From assembly GCF_008281175.1 (NCBI RefSeq), contig NZ_CP036524.1, positions 2,852,001 to 2,916,000 on the forward strand: a stretch of 64,000 nt of DNA. Direction: 5' to 3'. The notes under the pieces were generated by a model that searched no databases, was not told the DNA's origin, and saw only the letters and a program-made list of their open reading frames with translations. The position numbers and the translations under genes were made by a program. Origin of the DNA: [Clostridium] hylemonae DSM 15053 (lineage in GTDB: Bacteria; Bacillota; Clostridia; Lachnospirales; Lachnospiraceae). Positions 16,760-25,097 of the stretch are shown piece by piece; positions within the stretch are counted from its first letter, which is position 1, and each line of letters starts with the position of its first letter.

Positions 16760-17638
16760 TCAGTACCTCCTCTTTTTCTTCAGTTCCTCATACATATCAA
16801 CATAGTTTTTATAGCGGACACTGTGGATAAGCCCCTTATCAAACGCTTCCTTTACACCGCAGCCCGGCTCATGGATATGGTCACATCCGTGAAACCGGCA
16901 CGTCCCTTCAAAAGGAGCAAATTCCGGAAAATACTGTTTCAGCTCCTCTTTTTCAAAATCATTCACATACAGAGAGCTGAAGCCCGGCGTGTCCATGATG
17001 TATGCATCCTCACCGACCGGAAACAGCTCCGTATGCCTCGTCGTGTGCTTTCCCCGCTCTATCTTCGTGCTGATCGCGCCTGTCTCCATATTGGCTTCGG
17101 GCTGCAGAATATTGATGAGCGACGATTTTCCTACGCCGGACGGCCCTGCCACCGCCGTCGTCCTGCCCTTCAGCACTTCCCTCACCTTGTCTATGTTCTG
17201 TCCCAGCCGCGCACTCGTAAACAGAAGCGGGTAACCGCAGTCCGCATAGATCTCCTTCAACTCTTTCACCTGGGGATCCGTCGCGATATCCTCCTTGTTA
17301 AAACAGAGAATGACCGGTATACCCTTGCTCTCCATCATCACAAGAAATCTGTCCAGCAGGTTGAAATGAGGGCTTGGCCTGGCGATCGCAAAGACGACGA
17401 GCGCCTGGTCAATATTTGCCACCGCCGGCCTTATAAGCTCATTGCGCCTTGGCAGTATCTTTTCAATATTCCCTTCTCTGCCTGATTCACTTAAGACTTC
17501 TATCTCTACGTCATCCCCCACGAGAGGCTTTATCTTCTCTTTCCGGAAGACACCTTTCGCTTTACACTCATAAACACCGGATTCTACTACGTGAACGTAG
17601 TAGAATCCGGCAATTCCTTTTATAATCTTTCCCTTCAT
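16760..17638 (-). CDS. rsgA: Ribosome biogenesis GTPase RsgA
   Basis: A 292-residue circularly permuted GTPase that acts in late maturation of the 30S subunit. An N-terminal OB domain is followed by G4 (FNKED), then G1 (GPSGVGKSS) and the DTPGFSS G3 motif. The C-terminal zinc-knuckle has C and H residues in CRFHGCDHIHEPGC. I start at the ATG at 17636-17638 (MKGKIIKG), which has an AGGAAAG RBS; the longer frame to 17683 would overlap prkC's end and has no better RBS. It lies directly after prkC, a common pairing with PrkC signalling. Confidence 0.95.
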   Translation of the reverse strand: MKGKIIKGIAGFYYVHVVESGVYECKAKGVFRKEKIKPLVGDDVEIEVLSESGREGNIEKILPRRNELIRPAVANIDQALVVFAIARPSPHFNLLDRFLVMMESKGIPVILCFNKEDIATDPQVKELKEIYADCGYPLLFTSARLGQNIDKVREVLKGRTTAVAGPSGVGKSSLINILQPEANMETGAISTKIERGKHTTRHTELFPVGEDAYIMDTPGFSSLYVNDFEKEELKQYFPEFAPFEGTCRFHGCDHIHEPGCGVKEAFDKGLIHSVRYKNYVDMYEELKKKRRY

Positions 17639-17669
17639 GCTCTTTCCTGTCCCACTGTATCCACCGCCG

Positions 17670-19781
17670 TTACTGCGAGTCACTGTCGTCGGGGTTCTCC
17701 ACAGGCGGCTGCTGCTGTGCCCCTGTACTGATAACGAGATTGATCTTTGTCCCCTTGGATACGCTGCTTCCTACACCCGGGTCACAGCTCACAACAAGTC
17801 CGGCGCCGACACTGTTATTCGACTGGTATGTGACGGTTCCCACGGACAGGCCCGCATTGCTGATAAGCTGTCTGGCGTTGCTCTCCGATACACCGGTGAC
17901 GCCCGGAACACTTATCTTCTCCTCCGGCTTCTTCCCGCTGCTCACCGCAAAATCTACCGAGGTTCCTTTGGAAACTTTCTTTCCGCCGTTCAGGCTCTGT
18001 GATACGACGTTCCCTTTCTCTACACTGTCATTATAGTCATAGGTCACGGTCCCCACATTAAGGCCCGCATCTGAAAGAGCAGTTCTGGCCGCGCTCTCGC
18101 TCATACCGCGGATATCCGGCACTGTCTTCTTCTCAGAGCCCTTGCTCACCTTCATGATGATCTCCGTATCCTTCGTGACCTTAGCATTTGCGGACGGGGT
18201 CGTGCCGATGACATCGCCTTCCGCCACATTATCATCATAGACGAATTCTGAGCTTCCGACCTTCAGCCCTTCATCCTCAAGAGCTTTCTGGGCATCTGCC
18301 TCACTCATTCCGCTGACATCGGGTACTGTGATCTCATCCCCCACGAGGTCCGAGCTTACGACTACTTCCACCGTTGAATTCTTCTTTACTTTCTTACCGG
18401 CCTCGGTCTTCTGCTCGCTCACTGTGCCCTTTTCGTATTTCTTTGACTCCTTGCGGGCGACTACCTTCATGCCGAGCCCTTTCTTCTTGAGCGCCGCCTT
18501 CGCGTCGTCCTCAGTCATGCCTACCACATCAGGCACTTTCACTTTGCCGGTATCCGTCTCTTCTGTATTCATTTTCGGGCCAAACTTAAAGATACCTGCC
18601 GCTTTCCCAATCGTGAATATGAGGATGAACACGATGATAACAACAACCACGATCGTAAGGATCTTCATGATCTTATTCATCCGCGGATTTACTTCATCTG
18701 AATTCTTTCCTCTTCTGCCCCGCTTACCATCTTTTCCGCCGTATTCGTCATCATCGTCATCGTACTCGCCGTCACCATATTCATCGTCATCATACTCGTC
18801 GCCGCCGTACTCATCGTCATCGTACTCGTCTTCATCATACTCGTAGTCGTCTTCGTCGAGCTCTTCTTCATCGTAGGAGCTTCGGATATCATCCAGCTCC
18901 TCGTCCGTGATGATGACCGTATCCGCATTGCGAAGCGGCGGAATAACGACAAAATCCCCATCCGGATCCACGAGAGAACGTTTCAGGTCCTGGATGAGTT
19001 CTGTTGTACTTGCGTATCTTCTCTCCGCATTCTTCTGTGTACATTTCAGGATGATCTGTTCCAGACTGTACGGAATGTCAGGTACAAGTTCCGACGGCGG
19101 CGTGATCTCTTCCTGCAGATGTTTGATGGCGACCGCAACTGTAGATTCTCCGTCAAAAGGCACCTCTCCCGTAGCCATCTCAAACAGAGTGATCCCTATG
19201 GAGTAGACATCACTCTTCGCATCGCTGAAGCCGCCTCTGGCCTGTTCCGGGGACGTATAATGCACGGAGCCCATGGCGTTTGAACTGATCGTATTGGACG
19301 TCGTCGCCTTGGCGATGCCGAAATCTGTCACCTTCACCTTCCCGTCCCTGGAAATTATGATATTCTGCGGCTTTATATCTCTGTGTATGATATTGGCATT
19401 GTGTGCCGCGCCGATTCCGGTACACATCTGTATCGCGATGCTGATAACTTCCTTGTGGGATAATCTCCCTTTCTTCTCTATATAATCCTTCAGCGTGATC
19501 CCTTCCACCAGTTCCATCACCATATAATACAGGCCCCGGTCTTCGCCGACATCGTACACATTGACGATATTAGGATTCATAAGTCCGGCCGCCGCCTGTG
19601 CCTCAGAGCGGAACTTGCGGACAAAATTATCATCTTCTTTATATTCTTTTTTTAACACTTTGATTGCCACGTAGCGATTGAGCATATGGTCCTTGCCTTT
19701 ATAGACATCGGCCATCCCCCCGGCACCAATCTTACTAAGCACCTCATAACGTTTTCCTAAATAAATTCCATCCTTTACCAT
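17670..19781 (-). CDS. prkC: PASTA-domain Ser/Thr kinase (PrkC/Stk1)
   Basis: A 703-residue membrane kinase. The cytoplasmic Hanks-type domain (about 1-270) has a P-loop GAGGMADVYKG, catalytic K41, HRDIKPQN and DFG. A very acidic juxtamembrane segment (about 300-355) is built of short D/E/Y/G repeats. One membrane helix follows at about 370-392. Four extracellular PASTA repeats then begin with VPDVVGMTEDD, VPDVSGMSEAD, VPDIRGMSESA and VPGVTGVSESN. PASTA repeats bind muropeptides or lipid II, so the kinase couples wall state to growth, division or germination. The 5' end overlaps the stp stop by 7 bases. The acidic, tyrosine-rich linker is longer than I expect for the family. Confidence 0.97.
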   Translation of the reverse strand: MVKDGIYLGKRYEVLSKIGAGGMADVYKGKDHMLNRYVAIKVLKKEYKEDDNFVRKFRSEAQAAAGLMNPNIVNVYDVGEDRGLYYMVMELVEGITLKDYIEKKGRLSHKEVISIAIQMCTGIGAAHNANIIHRDIKPQNIIISRDGKVKVTDFGIAKATTSNTISSNAMGSVHYTSPEQARGGFSDAKSDVYSIGITLFEMATGEVPFDGESTVAVAIKHLQEEITPPSELVPDIPYSLEQIILKCTQKNAERRYASTTELIQDLKRSLVDPDGDFVVIPPLRNADTVIITDEELDDIRSSYDEEELDEDDYEYDEDEYDDDEYGGDEYDDDEYGDGEYDDDDDEYGGKDGKRGRRGKNSDEVNPRMNKIMKILTIVVVVIIVFILIFTIGKAAGIFKFGPKMNTEETDTGKVKVPDVVGMTEDDAKAALKKKGLGMKVVARKESKKYEKGTVSEQKTEAGKKVKKNSTVEVVVSSDLVGDEITVPDVSGMSEADAQKALEDEGLKVGSSEFVYDDNVAEGDVIGTTPSANAKVTKDTEIIMKVSKGSEKKTVPDIRGMSESAARTALSDAGLNVGTVTYDYNDSVEKGNVVSQSLNGGKKVSKGTSVDFAVSSGKKPEEKISVPGVTGVSESNARQLISNAGLSVGTVTYQSNNSVGAGLVVSCDPGVGSSVSKGTKINLVISTGAQQQPPVENPDDSDSQ

Positions 19782-20518
19782 GTACTCACCTCATCTGAAA
19801 GTGGCTCCGCCATAACAACCCCTATGTTATCTCTCCCGCCATTACTGTTTGCCTTTTCGATCAACATCTGCACTGCTTCCACGATATCTCTCGCGCCCTT
19901 TACGATGTCGAACATATCCTCATCTTCTACCATATTGCTGAGACCGTCCGTACACATCAGTATCGTGTCCCCCTTTTTCAGACGGTACTCATATACATCC
20001 GCTTCCACATCCGGCTTTACGCCGATGGCCCTCGTGATGATATTTTTATCCGGATGATTTTTGGCTTCCTCTTCTTTTATGCCGCCAAGCCTTACCATTT
20101 CTTCCACGAGAGAATGGTCTTTGGACAGCTGGCGTATTTTATCGTTGATCAGGTACAGACGGCTGTCTCCTACATTGGCAAAATAGAGCGTATTGCCCAC
20201 CACTGTCGCCGCCACGAGCGTTGTACCCATACCTTCCAGTTTCACATCGGCGGCCGCGGCTTCTATCAGCATATTATTTGCTGTCGCCACCACCCCCCGC
20301 AGGATTTCCTCCGGACGGCCGACAGATGTCTGCTCCAGTTCTTTCCTGAGCACCGTGACTGTATATTTTGACGCAAAGTCGCCGGCTTTATGGCCGCCCA
20401 TTCCATCGGCAACCGCCAGCAGGTTCGGAAACGGCCCGATGGGCTTATCCGTCACGTATACATAATCCTGATTGACTTCGCGCTTTCTTCCCACATCAGT
20501 CATCGCATATATCTTCAT
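19775..20518 (-). CDS. stp: PP2C-family Ser/Thr phosphatase (PrpC/Stp1)
   Basis: A 247-residue metal-dependent phosphatase that reverses PrkC phosphorylation. PP2C landmarks are REVNQDYVYV, AVADGMGGHKAG with the metal aspartate, FANVGDSRLYLI, SLVEEMV, ITRAIG and MCTDGLSNMV, followed by the C-terminal GGRDNIGVV. The gene overlaps rlmN by 23 bases and prkC by 7, so kinase and phosphatase are translationally coupled. Cytoplasmic, with no extra domains. Confidence 0.96.
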   Translation of the reverse strand: MKIYAMTDVGRKREVNQDYVYVTDKPIGPFPNLLAVADGMGGHKAGDFASKYTVTVLRKELEQTSVGRPEEILRGVVATANNMLIEAAAADVKLEGMGTTLVAATVVGNTLYFANVGDSRLYLINDKIRQLSKDHSLVEEMVRLGGIKEEEAKNHPDKNIITRAIGVKPDVEADVYEYRLKKGDTILMCTDGLSNMVEDEDMFDIVKGARDIVEAVQMLIEKANSNGGRDNIGVVMAEPLSDEVSTW

Positions 20519-21566
20519 CTGATTCTCCCTCTGTCACCGCAGTGTAACGTCTGCGGAGCTGTCCGCAGGCTCCGTCTATATCCGAGCCTCTTTCCCTTCT
20601 TATAGTAACATTAATTCCGTTTTTTTCAAGTTTATTTTTGAATTCATGGGCATTTTTACTGTCCGGGCGGACAAAATTACGCTCCTTTATCGGATTTACC
20701 GGAATCAGGTTCAGATGACAGTTCCGGCGCTTCAGTAACGCCGTCAGCTCTCTTACATCTTCCGGCTGGTCATTTACCCCCTGTACGAGACTGTATTCAA
20801 ACGTGATCCTGCGTCCTGTCTTCTCAAAATAATAGTCACATGCCTCCAGCACTTCTGCCAGTTCATATTTATTCGCCACCGGCATGAGGGCCTTCCGCTT
20901 TTCCTGCGTGGAACCGTGCAGCGACAGCGCCAGCGTGATCTGAAGATCCTCCTCTGCCAGCCGCCTCATGTTCGGTACGATGCCGCACGTTGACGCCGTA
21001 ATATTTCTCTGGCTGATGTTGAGTCCATGTTCATCGCTGACCATACGGATAAACTGAAGAAAATTATCATAGTTGTCCAGCGGCTCTCCCGTTCCCATCA
21101 CAACCACATTTGATATCCGCTCTCCGATAAGCTTCTGGATCTGGTATATCTGCCGCAGCATCTCGGACGGGGTCAGATTCCGCATAAGCCCGTCCAGCGT
21201 CGATGCGCAGAAACGGCAGCCCATGCGGCAGCCTGCCTGAGATGAGATACAGACGGAGTTGCCGTAACTGTAACGCATGAGAACACTTTCGACCATATTG
21301 CCTTCACAGAGCCTGAACAGGAACTTTTCCGTAGGATCGACCGAGGAGATCTGACGCTCTGTCAGCGTCACTTCCCGTATCTCATACTCTGCGCTCAGCT
21401 GCTCCCTCAATTTTTTGGAGAGATTGGTCATTTCATCAAAACTGTCCGCAAGCCTGACATGAAGCCACTCATATATCTGTCTGCTGCGGAAGCTCTTTTC
21501 TCCCATCGCCTCTATCTCATTTTTCAGTTGTCCGTGATCGTACGAACATATATCCTTTTTAATCAT
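20496..21566 (-). CDS. rlmN: Dual-specificity 23S rRNA/tRNA adenine-C2 methyltransferase RlmN
   Basis: A 356-residue radical-SAM enzyme that methylates A2503 of 23S rRNA and A37 of some tRNAs. The CxxxCxxC cluster is C113, C117, C120 (AGCRMGCRFC). GTGEPLDN and SLHGSTQEKR are family blocks, and the C-terminal part contains the resolving-cysteine region DIDGACGQLR. The gene overlaps rsmB by 8 bases and stp by 23, in the classical Firmicutes order. Confidence 0.97.
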   Translation of the reverse strand: MIKKDICSYDHGQLKNEIEAMGEKSFRSRQIYEWLHVRLADSFDEMTNLSKKLREQLSAEYEIREVTLTERQISSVDPTEKFLFRLCEGNMVESVLMRYSYGNSVCISSQAGCRMGCRFCASTLDGLMRNLTPSEMLRQIYQIQKLIGERISNVVVMGTGEPLDNYDNFLQFIRMVSDEHGLNISQRNITASTCGIVPNMRRLAEEDLQITLALSLHGSTQEKRKALMPVANKYELAEVLEACDYYFEKTGRRITFEYSLVQGVNDQPEDVRELTALLKRRNCHLNLIPVNPIKERNFVRPDSKNAHEFKNKLEKNGINVTIRRERGSDIDGACGQLRRRYTAVTEGESDEDICDD

Positions 21567-22863
21567 GGTTCTCCTTCTGGAACAGAGCTATATAGAATCC
21601 GTCTCCTTCATCCAGGCCGGGGATCATCTGCTTTTCCCTCACGAGGCTGAAGCCGGGGTACGTATTTTTGAACCACCTGGCATTTCCCTCGTTCTCTTCC
21701 CAGCTGACTGTACATGTACTGTATACCAGCTTTCCTCCCGGTTTCACATAAGCCTGCACAACAGACAGTATCTTCCGCTGAAGCGCTGCCAGCTCTTTCT
21801 GCATTTCCTCCGTCATCTTATATTTAAGATCCGGCTTCTTTCCTATCACGCCAAGCCCGGAACACGGAAGATCCGCGATCACGATGTCTGCTGATTCCGC
21901 AGCAGACCGGTCGGGCACCGTCGCGTCCCATTTCACCGCTTCTATATTCTTAAGACCGCTCCGCTCAATATTTTCTTCAATAAGCCTTACTTTATATCCT
22001 GTCAGGTCTCTCGCCTCCACATGGCCGGTGCCGTGCAGCCGCTCCGCCATATGAAGCGCCTTGCCTCCCGGCGCCGCGCACACGTCTATGACCGTATCCC
22101 CTTTCCTGGGAGCCGCCCAGTGCACAGTGCGCATGGAGTTGATATCCTGCACATAATAATATCCTCTGCGGAAACTCTCAAGCCCGCCGAGATAATTATA
22201 GCCATATATATGGAGCGCAGCCGGGAACTCCGGTATCTCCTCTGTGCGGACTCCTTCTTCCTTCAGCATCTCTGTCAGCGCTTCTCTGCTTATGCGGTCC
22301 GGGTTGAACCGGATCGTCACCGGCTTTTCTTTCAGAAAATCCTCAGCCATGACAAGGACATTGTCTTCCCCGTAACGCTCAAGCCACTGTTCCAGTATCC
22401 ACTTCGGCAGTGAATACCTGACCGACAGATGCTCTATGTAATCCTTCGGGTACGCGATCTTGTTCATATTCCGGCTTATATTGCGAAGGACGCCGTTCAC
22501 AAATGCCTTGAGACTTGCAAAGCCCCTTTTTTCCGCAAGCTTCACCGCCTCATTGCACACAGCGCTGTCCGGCACACTGTCCATATATTTCAGCTGGTAC
22601 ACACCGCTTCTTATGATGGCGCCTATGACCGGTTTCATTCTGTTTACTTTTACTTTTGAAAACTGATTGATAATATAATCGATTTCTATAAGATGTTCCA
22701 GCGTGCCGTTTATCACTCTCGTGATAAACGCACGCTGCTTTTTATCCAGATACTGGTACTTCTCGAGCACATTGCGCAGGGCAATGTGGCAGTATTCACC
22801 TTCCCGTGTTATCTGCAGCAGTGTATCCAGTATCAGTTCTCTTTCATTTACCGATGACGCCAT
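21559..22863 (-). CDS. rsmB: 16S rRNA m5C967 methyltransferase RsmB
   Basis: A 434-residue protein with an N-terminal NusB-like RNA-binding domain (about 1-130) and a C-terminal SAM-dependent m5C methyltransferase (about 150-430). The SAM site reads VIDVCAAPGGKALHMAE. The catalytic cysteine pair lies in DLPCSGLG and YSTCTV. It methylates C967 of 16S rRNA. Gap to yugP is 22 bases; the stop overlaps rlmN by 8 bases. Confidence 0.96.
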   Translation of the reverse strand: MASSVNERELILDTLLQITREGEYCHIALRNVLEKYQYLDKKQRAFITRVINGTLEHLIEIDYIINQFSKVKVNRMKPVIGAIIRSGVYQLKYMDSVPDSAVCNEAVKLAEKRGFASLKAFVNGVLRNISRNMNKIAYPKDYIEHLSVRYSLPKWILEQWLERYGEDNVLVMAEDFLKEKPVTIRFNPDRISREALTEMLKEEGVRTEEIPEFPAALHIYGYNYLGGLESFRRGYYYVQDINSMRTVHWAAPRKGDTVIDVCAAPGGKALHMAERLHGTGHVEARDLTGYKVRLIEENIERSGLKNIEAVKWDATVPDRSAAESADIVIADLPCSGLGVIGKKPDLKYKMTEEMQKELAALQRKILSVVQAYVKPGGKLVYSTCTVSWEENEGNARWFKNTYPGFSLVREKQMIPGLDEGDGFYIALFQKENHD

Positions 22864-22885
22864 ATTTTATTCCCCCTCATATGGA

Positions 22886-23593
22886 TTAATCGTTTCTTCT
22901 TCCTCCTGTGAGGAGGAGTATCCTAAGCAGCTGAAGTATGGCAGACGCCGCGCCGGCCACGTACGTCAATGCAGCCGCAGTGAGCACCTTCTTCGTGTCG
23001 GCGATCTCGCTTTCATACAGCAGTCCCGTGCTCCCGAGCATCTTGACCGCCCTGCTCGATGCGTTAAATTCTACCGGCAGTGTGATGATCTGGAAAAGTA
23101 CCGCCAGAGAGAACGCAATGATCCCAAGATTGAGCAGAAGCGCGGAAGAACTGCTGTTAAACAGCAGTCCGATCAGTATGAGCGGCCAGGCGATCGCGCT
23201 TCCGAAATTCGCCACGGGCACGAGCGCACCCCGCAGGGAGAGCGGCGCATACCCCTGCGCATGCTGCATCGCATGTCCGCACTCATGGGCGGCAACTCCG
23301 ATCGCCGCCACGGACGTAGAATTGTATGTCGCGTCGGACAGCCTTAACACTTTGCTTCTCGGATCATAATGGTCTGTCAGATTCCCCTGAACATGCTCTA
23401 CCTTTACATCATAGATCCCCGCCCCTCGCAGAACATGTTCCGCCGCATCTTTACCGGTCATGCCTGTATGACTGCGGACACGGGAATATTTATTGAATGT
23501 GGCGTTCATCTTCGCCGATGCCAGAAGACATATGATGACACCTATCAGAACAAGAAAATACGTTGGATCAAAATACATCATTGGATATATCAT
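22886..23593 (-). CDS. yugP: YugP-type membrane zinc metallopeptidase
   Basis: A 235-residue membrane protein of the putative neutral zinc metallopeptidase family. The HExxH-like motif is HECGHAMQHA at about 103-112, flanked by membrane helices at about 5-25, 125-150, 155-175 and 205-225. It starts 85 bases after fmt; a TATAAT lies in that gap but the matching -35 is weak. The family's substrate is not established. Its position between fmt and rsmB interrupts the Bacillus-type gene order. Confidence 0.88.
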   Translation of the reverse strand: MIYPMMYFDPTYFLVLIGVIICLLASAKMNATFNKYSRVRSHTGMTGKDAAEHVLRGAGIYDVKVEHVQGNLTDHYDPRSKVLRLSDATYNSTSVAAIGVAAHECGHAMQHAQGYAPLSLRGALVPVANFGSAIAWPLILIGLLFNSSSSALLLNLGIIAFSLAVLFQIITLPVEFNASSRAVKMLGSTGLLYESEIADTKKVLTAAALTYVAGAASAILQLLRILLLTGGRRND

Positions 23594-23678
23594 TTATTAG
23601 CCTCCTTTAACATGTATAAGACTTATTATATATGAAAAAGAGGAAAAATAGCGGTTCTTCATAAAATTTTAACACTTT

Positions 23679-24608
23679 TTAACCAAGTTCACACCCTTTT
23701 TCTATCTTATAGCCTCTGAGAAACGCGCCTGCCTCCATCCGCTTCTTCCCCGGGATCTGAAGCGAACGCACCTTGAGAAGTCCGTCTCCTGTCTGTACGC
23801 AAAATCCGTCTTTTTCTACCGATACGACCGTTCCCGGAAGCGTCTGGGTATTCTGTGCCACAACATCTGCCTCCCAAATCTTCATCACTTTATCGTCCCA
23901 CCGCGTATATGCGCTGGGCCACGGGTTCAGTCCCCGGATAAGCCGTTCGATCGTCTGCGCGTCTTTCTTCCAGTCGATACTTCCCATGTCTTTATCGAGC
24001 ATCCGGGCATATTCCGTCGTAGTCTCTCCCTGCTTTTCAAAGGAAGCGCTTCCTTCTTCCAGCGCCTTAAGCGTTTCTACGCAGAGGACCGCGCCGGCGG
24101 CAGACAGTTTGTCAAACAGACTGCCGCCGGTCTCCTTTTCATCCAGCACAACTTCCTTCTTTAAGATCATGTCGCCCGTATCCAGACCTTCGTCCATCTG
24201 CATCGTCGTAACTCCGGATACGTCCTCTCCGTTTATGACCGCCCACTGTATGGGCGCGGCTCCTCTGTACTTCGGAAGCAGTGACGCATGTACATTGACG
24301 CAGCCGTAGGGAGTCATCTCCAGAATCTCTTTCGGCAGTATCTGTCCAAACGCGATGACGACCATAATATCTGCCCCGTAACGGCGCAGCTCTTCTATAC
24401 ACTCCGCCTGCCGTACTTTCTTTGGCTGAAAGACAGGTATCCCGTATTTCAGCGCAGTCTCCTTGACAGGAGAATACTGCATCTTCCCGCCTCTGCCCTT
24501 CGGCTTGTCAGGCTGCGTCACCGCGAGCACGATTTCATGACCAGCCTCAATGAGCGCCTCAAATGTCCCGACCGAAAAATCCGGCGTTCCCATGAAAATA
24601 ATCTTCAT
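23679..24608 (-). CDS. fmt: Methionyl-tRNA formyltransferase
   Basis: A 309-residue enzyme that formylates initiator Met-tRNA using 10-formyl-THF. The N-terminal Rossmann domain begins MKIIFMGTPDFS. The catalytic region NVHASLLPKYRGAAPIQW contains the conserved Asn and His, and the catalytic Asp is in MDEGLDTGD. A C-terminal OB-like tRNA-binding domain is present (about 205-300). It starts 1 base after def ends. Confidence 0.97.
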   Translation of the reverse strand: MKIIFMGTPDFSVGTFEALIEAGHEIVLAVTQPDKPKGRGGKMQYSPVKETALKYGIPVFQPKKVRQAECIEELRRYGADIMVVIAFGQILPKEILEMTPYGCVNVHASLLPKYRGAAPIQWAVINGEDVSGVTTMQMDEGLDTGDMILKKEVVLDEKETGGSLFDKLSAAGAVLCVETLKALEEGSASFEKQGETTTEYARMLDKDMGSIDWKKDAQTIERLIRGLNPWPSAYTRWDDKVMKIWEADVVAQNTQTLPGTVVSVEKDGFCVQTGDGLLKVRSLQIPGKKRMEAGAFLRGYKIEKGCELG

Positions 24609-24609
24609 C

Positions 24610-25083
24610 TTACTCTTCCTCCCCGGCTCCTACGTCATGAAGTCCGTCCTCTGTGAGCTCCACATACATATTGCCGTCCAGATGGTCTATCTCATGGCAG
24701 AATGCCCGGGCCAAAAGCCCGGTCCCTTCCAGCTCTCTCTCCTGCATATCTTCGTCAAGCGCCCTCACCCTGACATAATCCGGCCTTGTGACGATCCCGT
24801 ATTTTCCGGGAACACTCAGGCATCCTTCCTCCCCTGTCTGTTCCCCGGACGTCTCTATGATCTCCGGATTGATAAGTACGATCGGACCTTCTCCCACGTC
24901 GATCGTGACGATCCTTTTGAGCACGCCCACCTGGGGCGCCGCAAGCCCTACGCCGTACGCCTCGTACATCGTGTCAAACATATCGTTGATGAGCACTTTT
25001 GTGCGCAGCGTAAGTTTATCCACCGGCTTACATGTTTTTGTCAATACCTCTTCGCCAAGTTCCCGAATCTTTCTCGTTGCCAT
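24610..25083 (-). CDS. def: Peptide deformylase
   Basis: A 157-residue metalloenzyme removing N-formyl groups from nascent proteins. All three motifs are intact: GVGLAAPQV (44-52), EGCLSVP with metal ligand C88, and HEIDH with H130, E131 and H134. It is adjacent to fmt, the partner that adds the formyl group, and lies 14 bases after priA. Confidence 0.97.
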   Translation of the reverse strand: MATRKIRELGEEVLTKTCKPVDKLTLRTKVLINDMFDTMYEAYGVGLAAPQVGVLKRIVTIDVGEGPIVLINPEIIETSGEQTGEEGCLSVPGKYGIVTRPDYVRVRALDEDMQERELEGTGLLARAFCHEIDHLDGNMYVELTEDGLHDVGAGEEE

Positions 25084-25097
25084 ATGCTTTCCTCTCC

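Noticed and set aside
18328-18846. A 172-codon serine-rich frame antisense to prkC
   Set aside because: It is the complement of the acidic linker and PASTA codons; composition is what an antisense frame of such a region gives.
18739-18860. CRISPR or tandem-repeat array
   Set aside because: The short repeats are in-frame codons of the acidic prkC linker, with no spacers.
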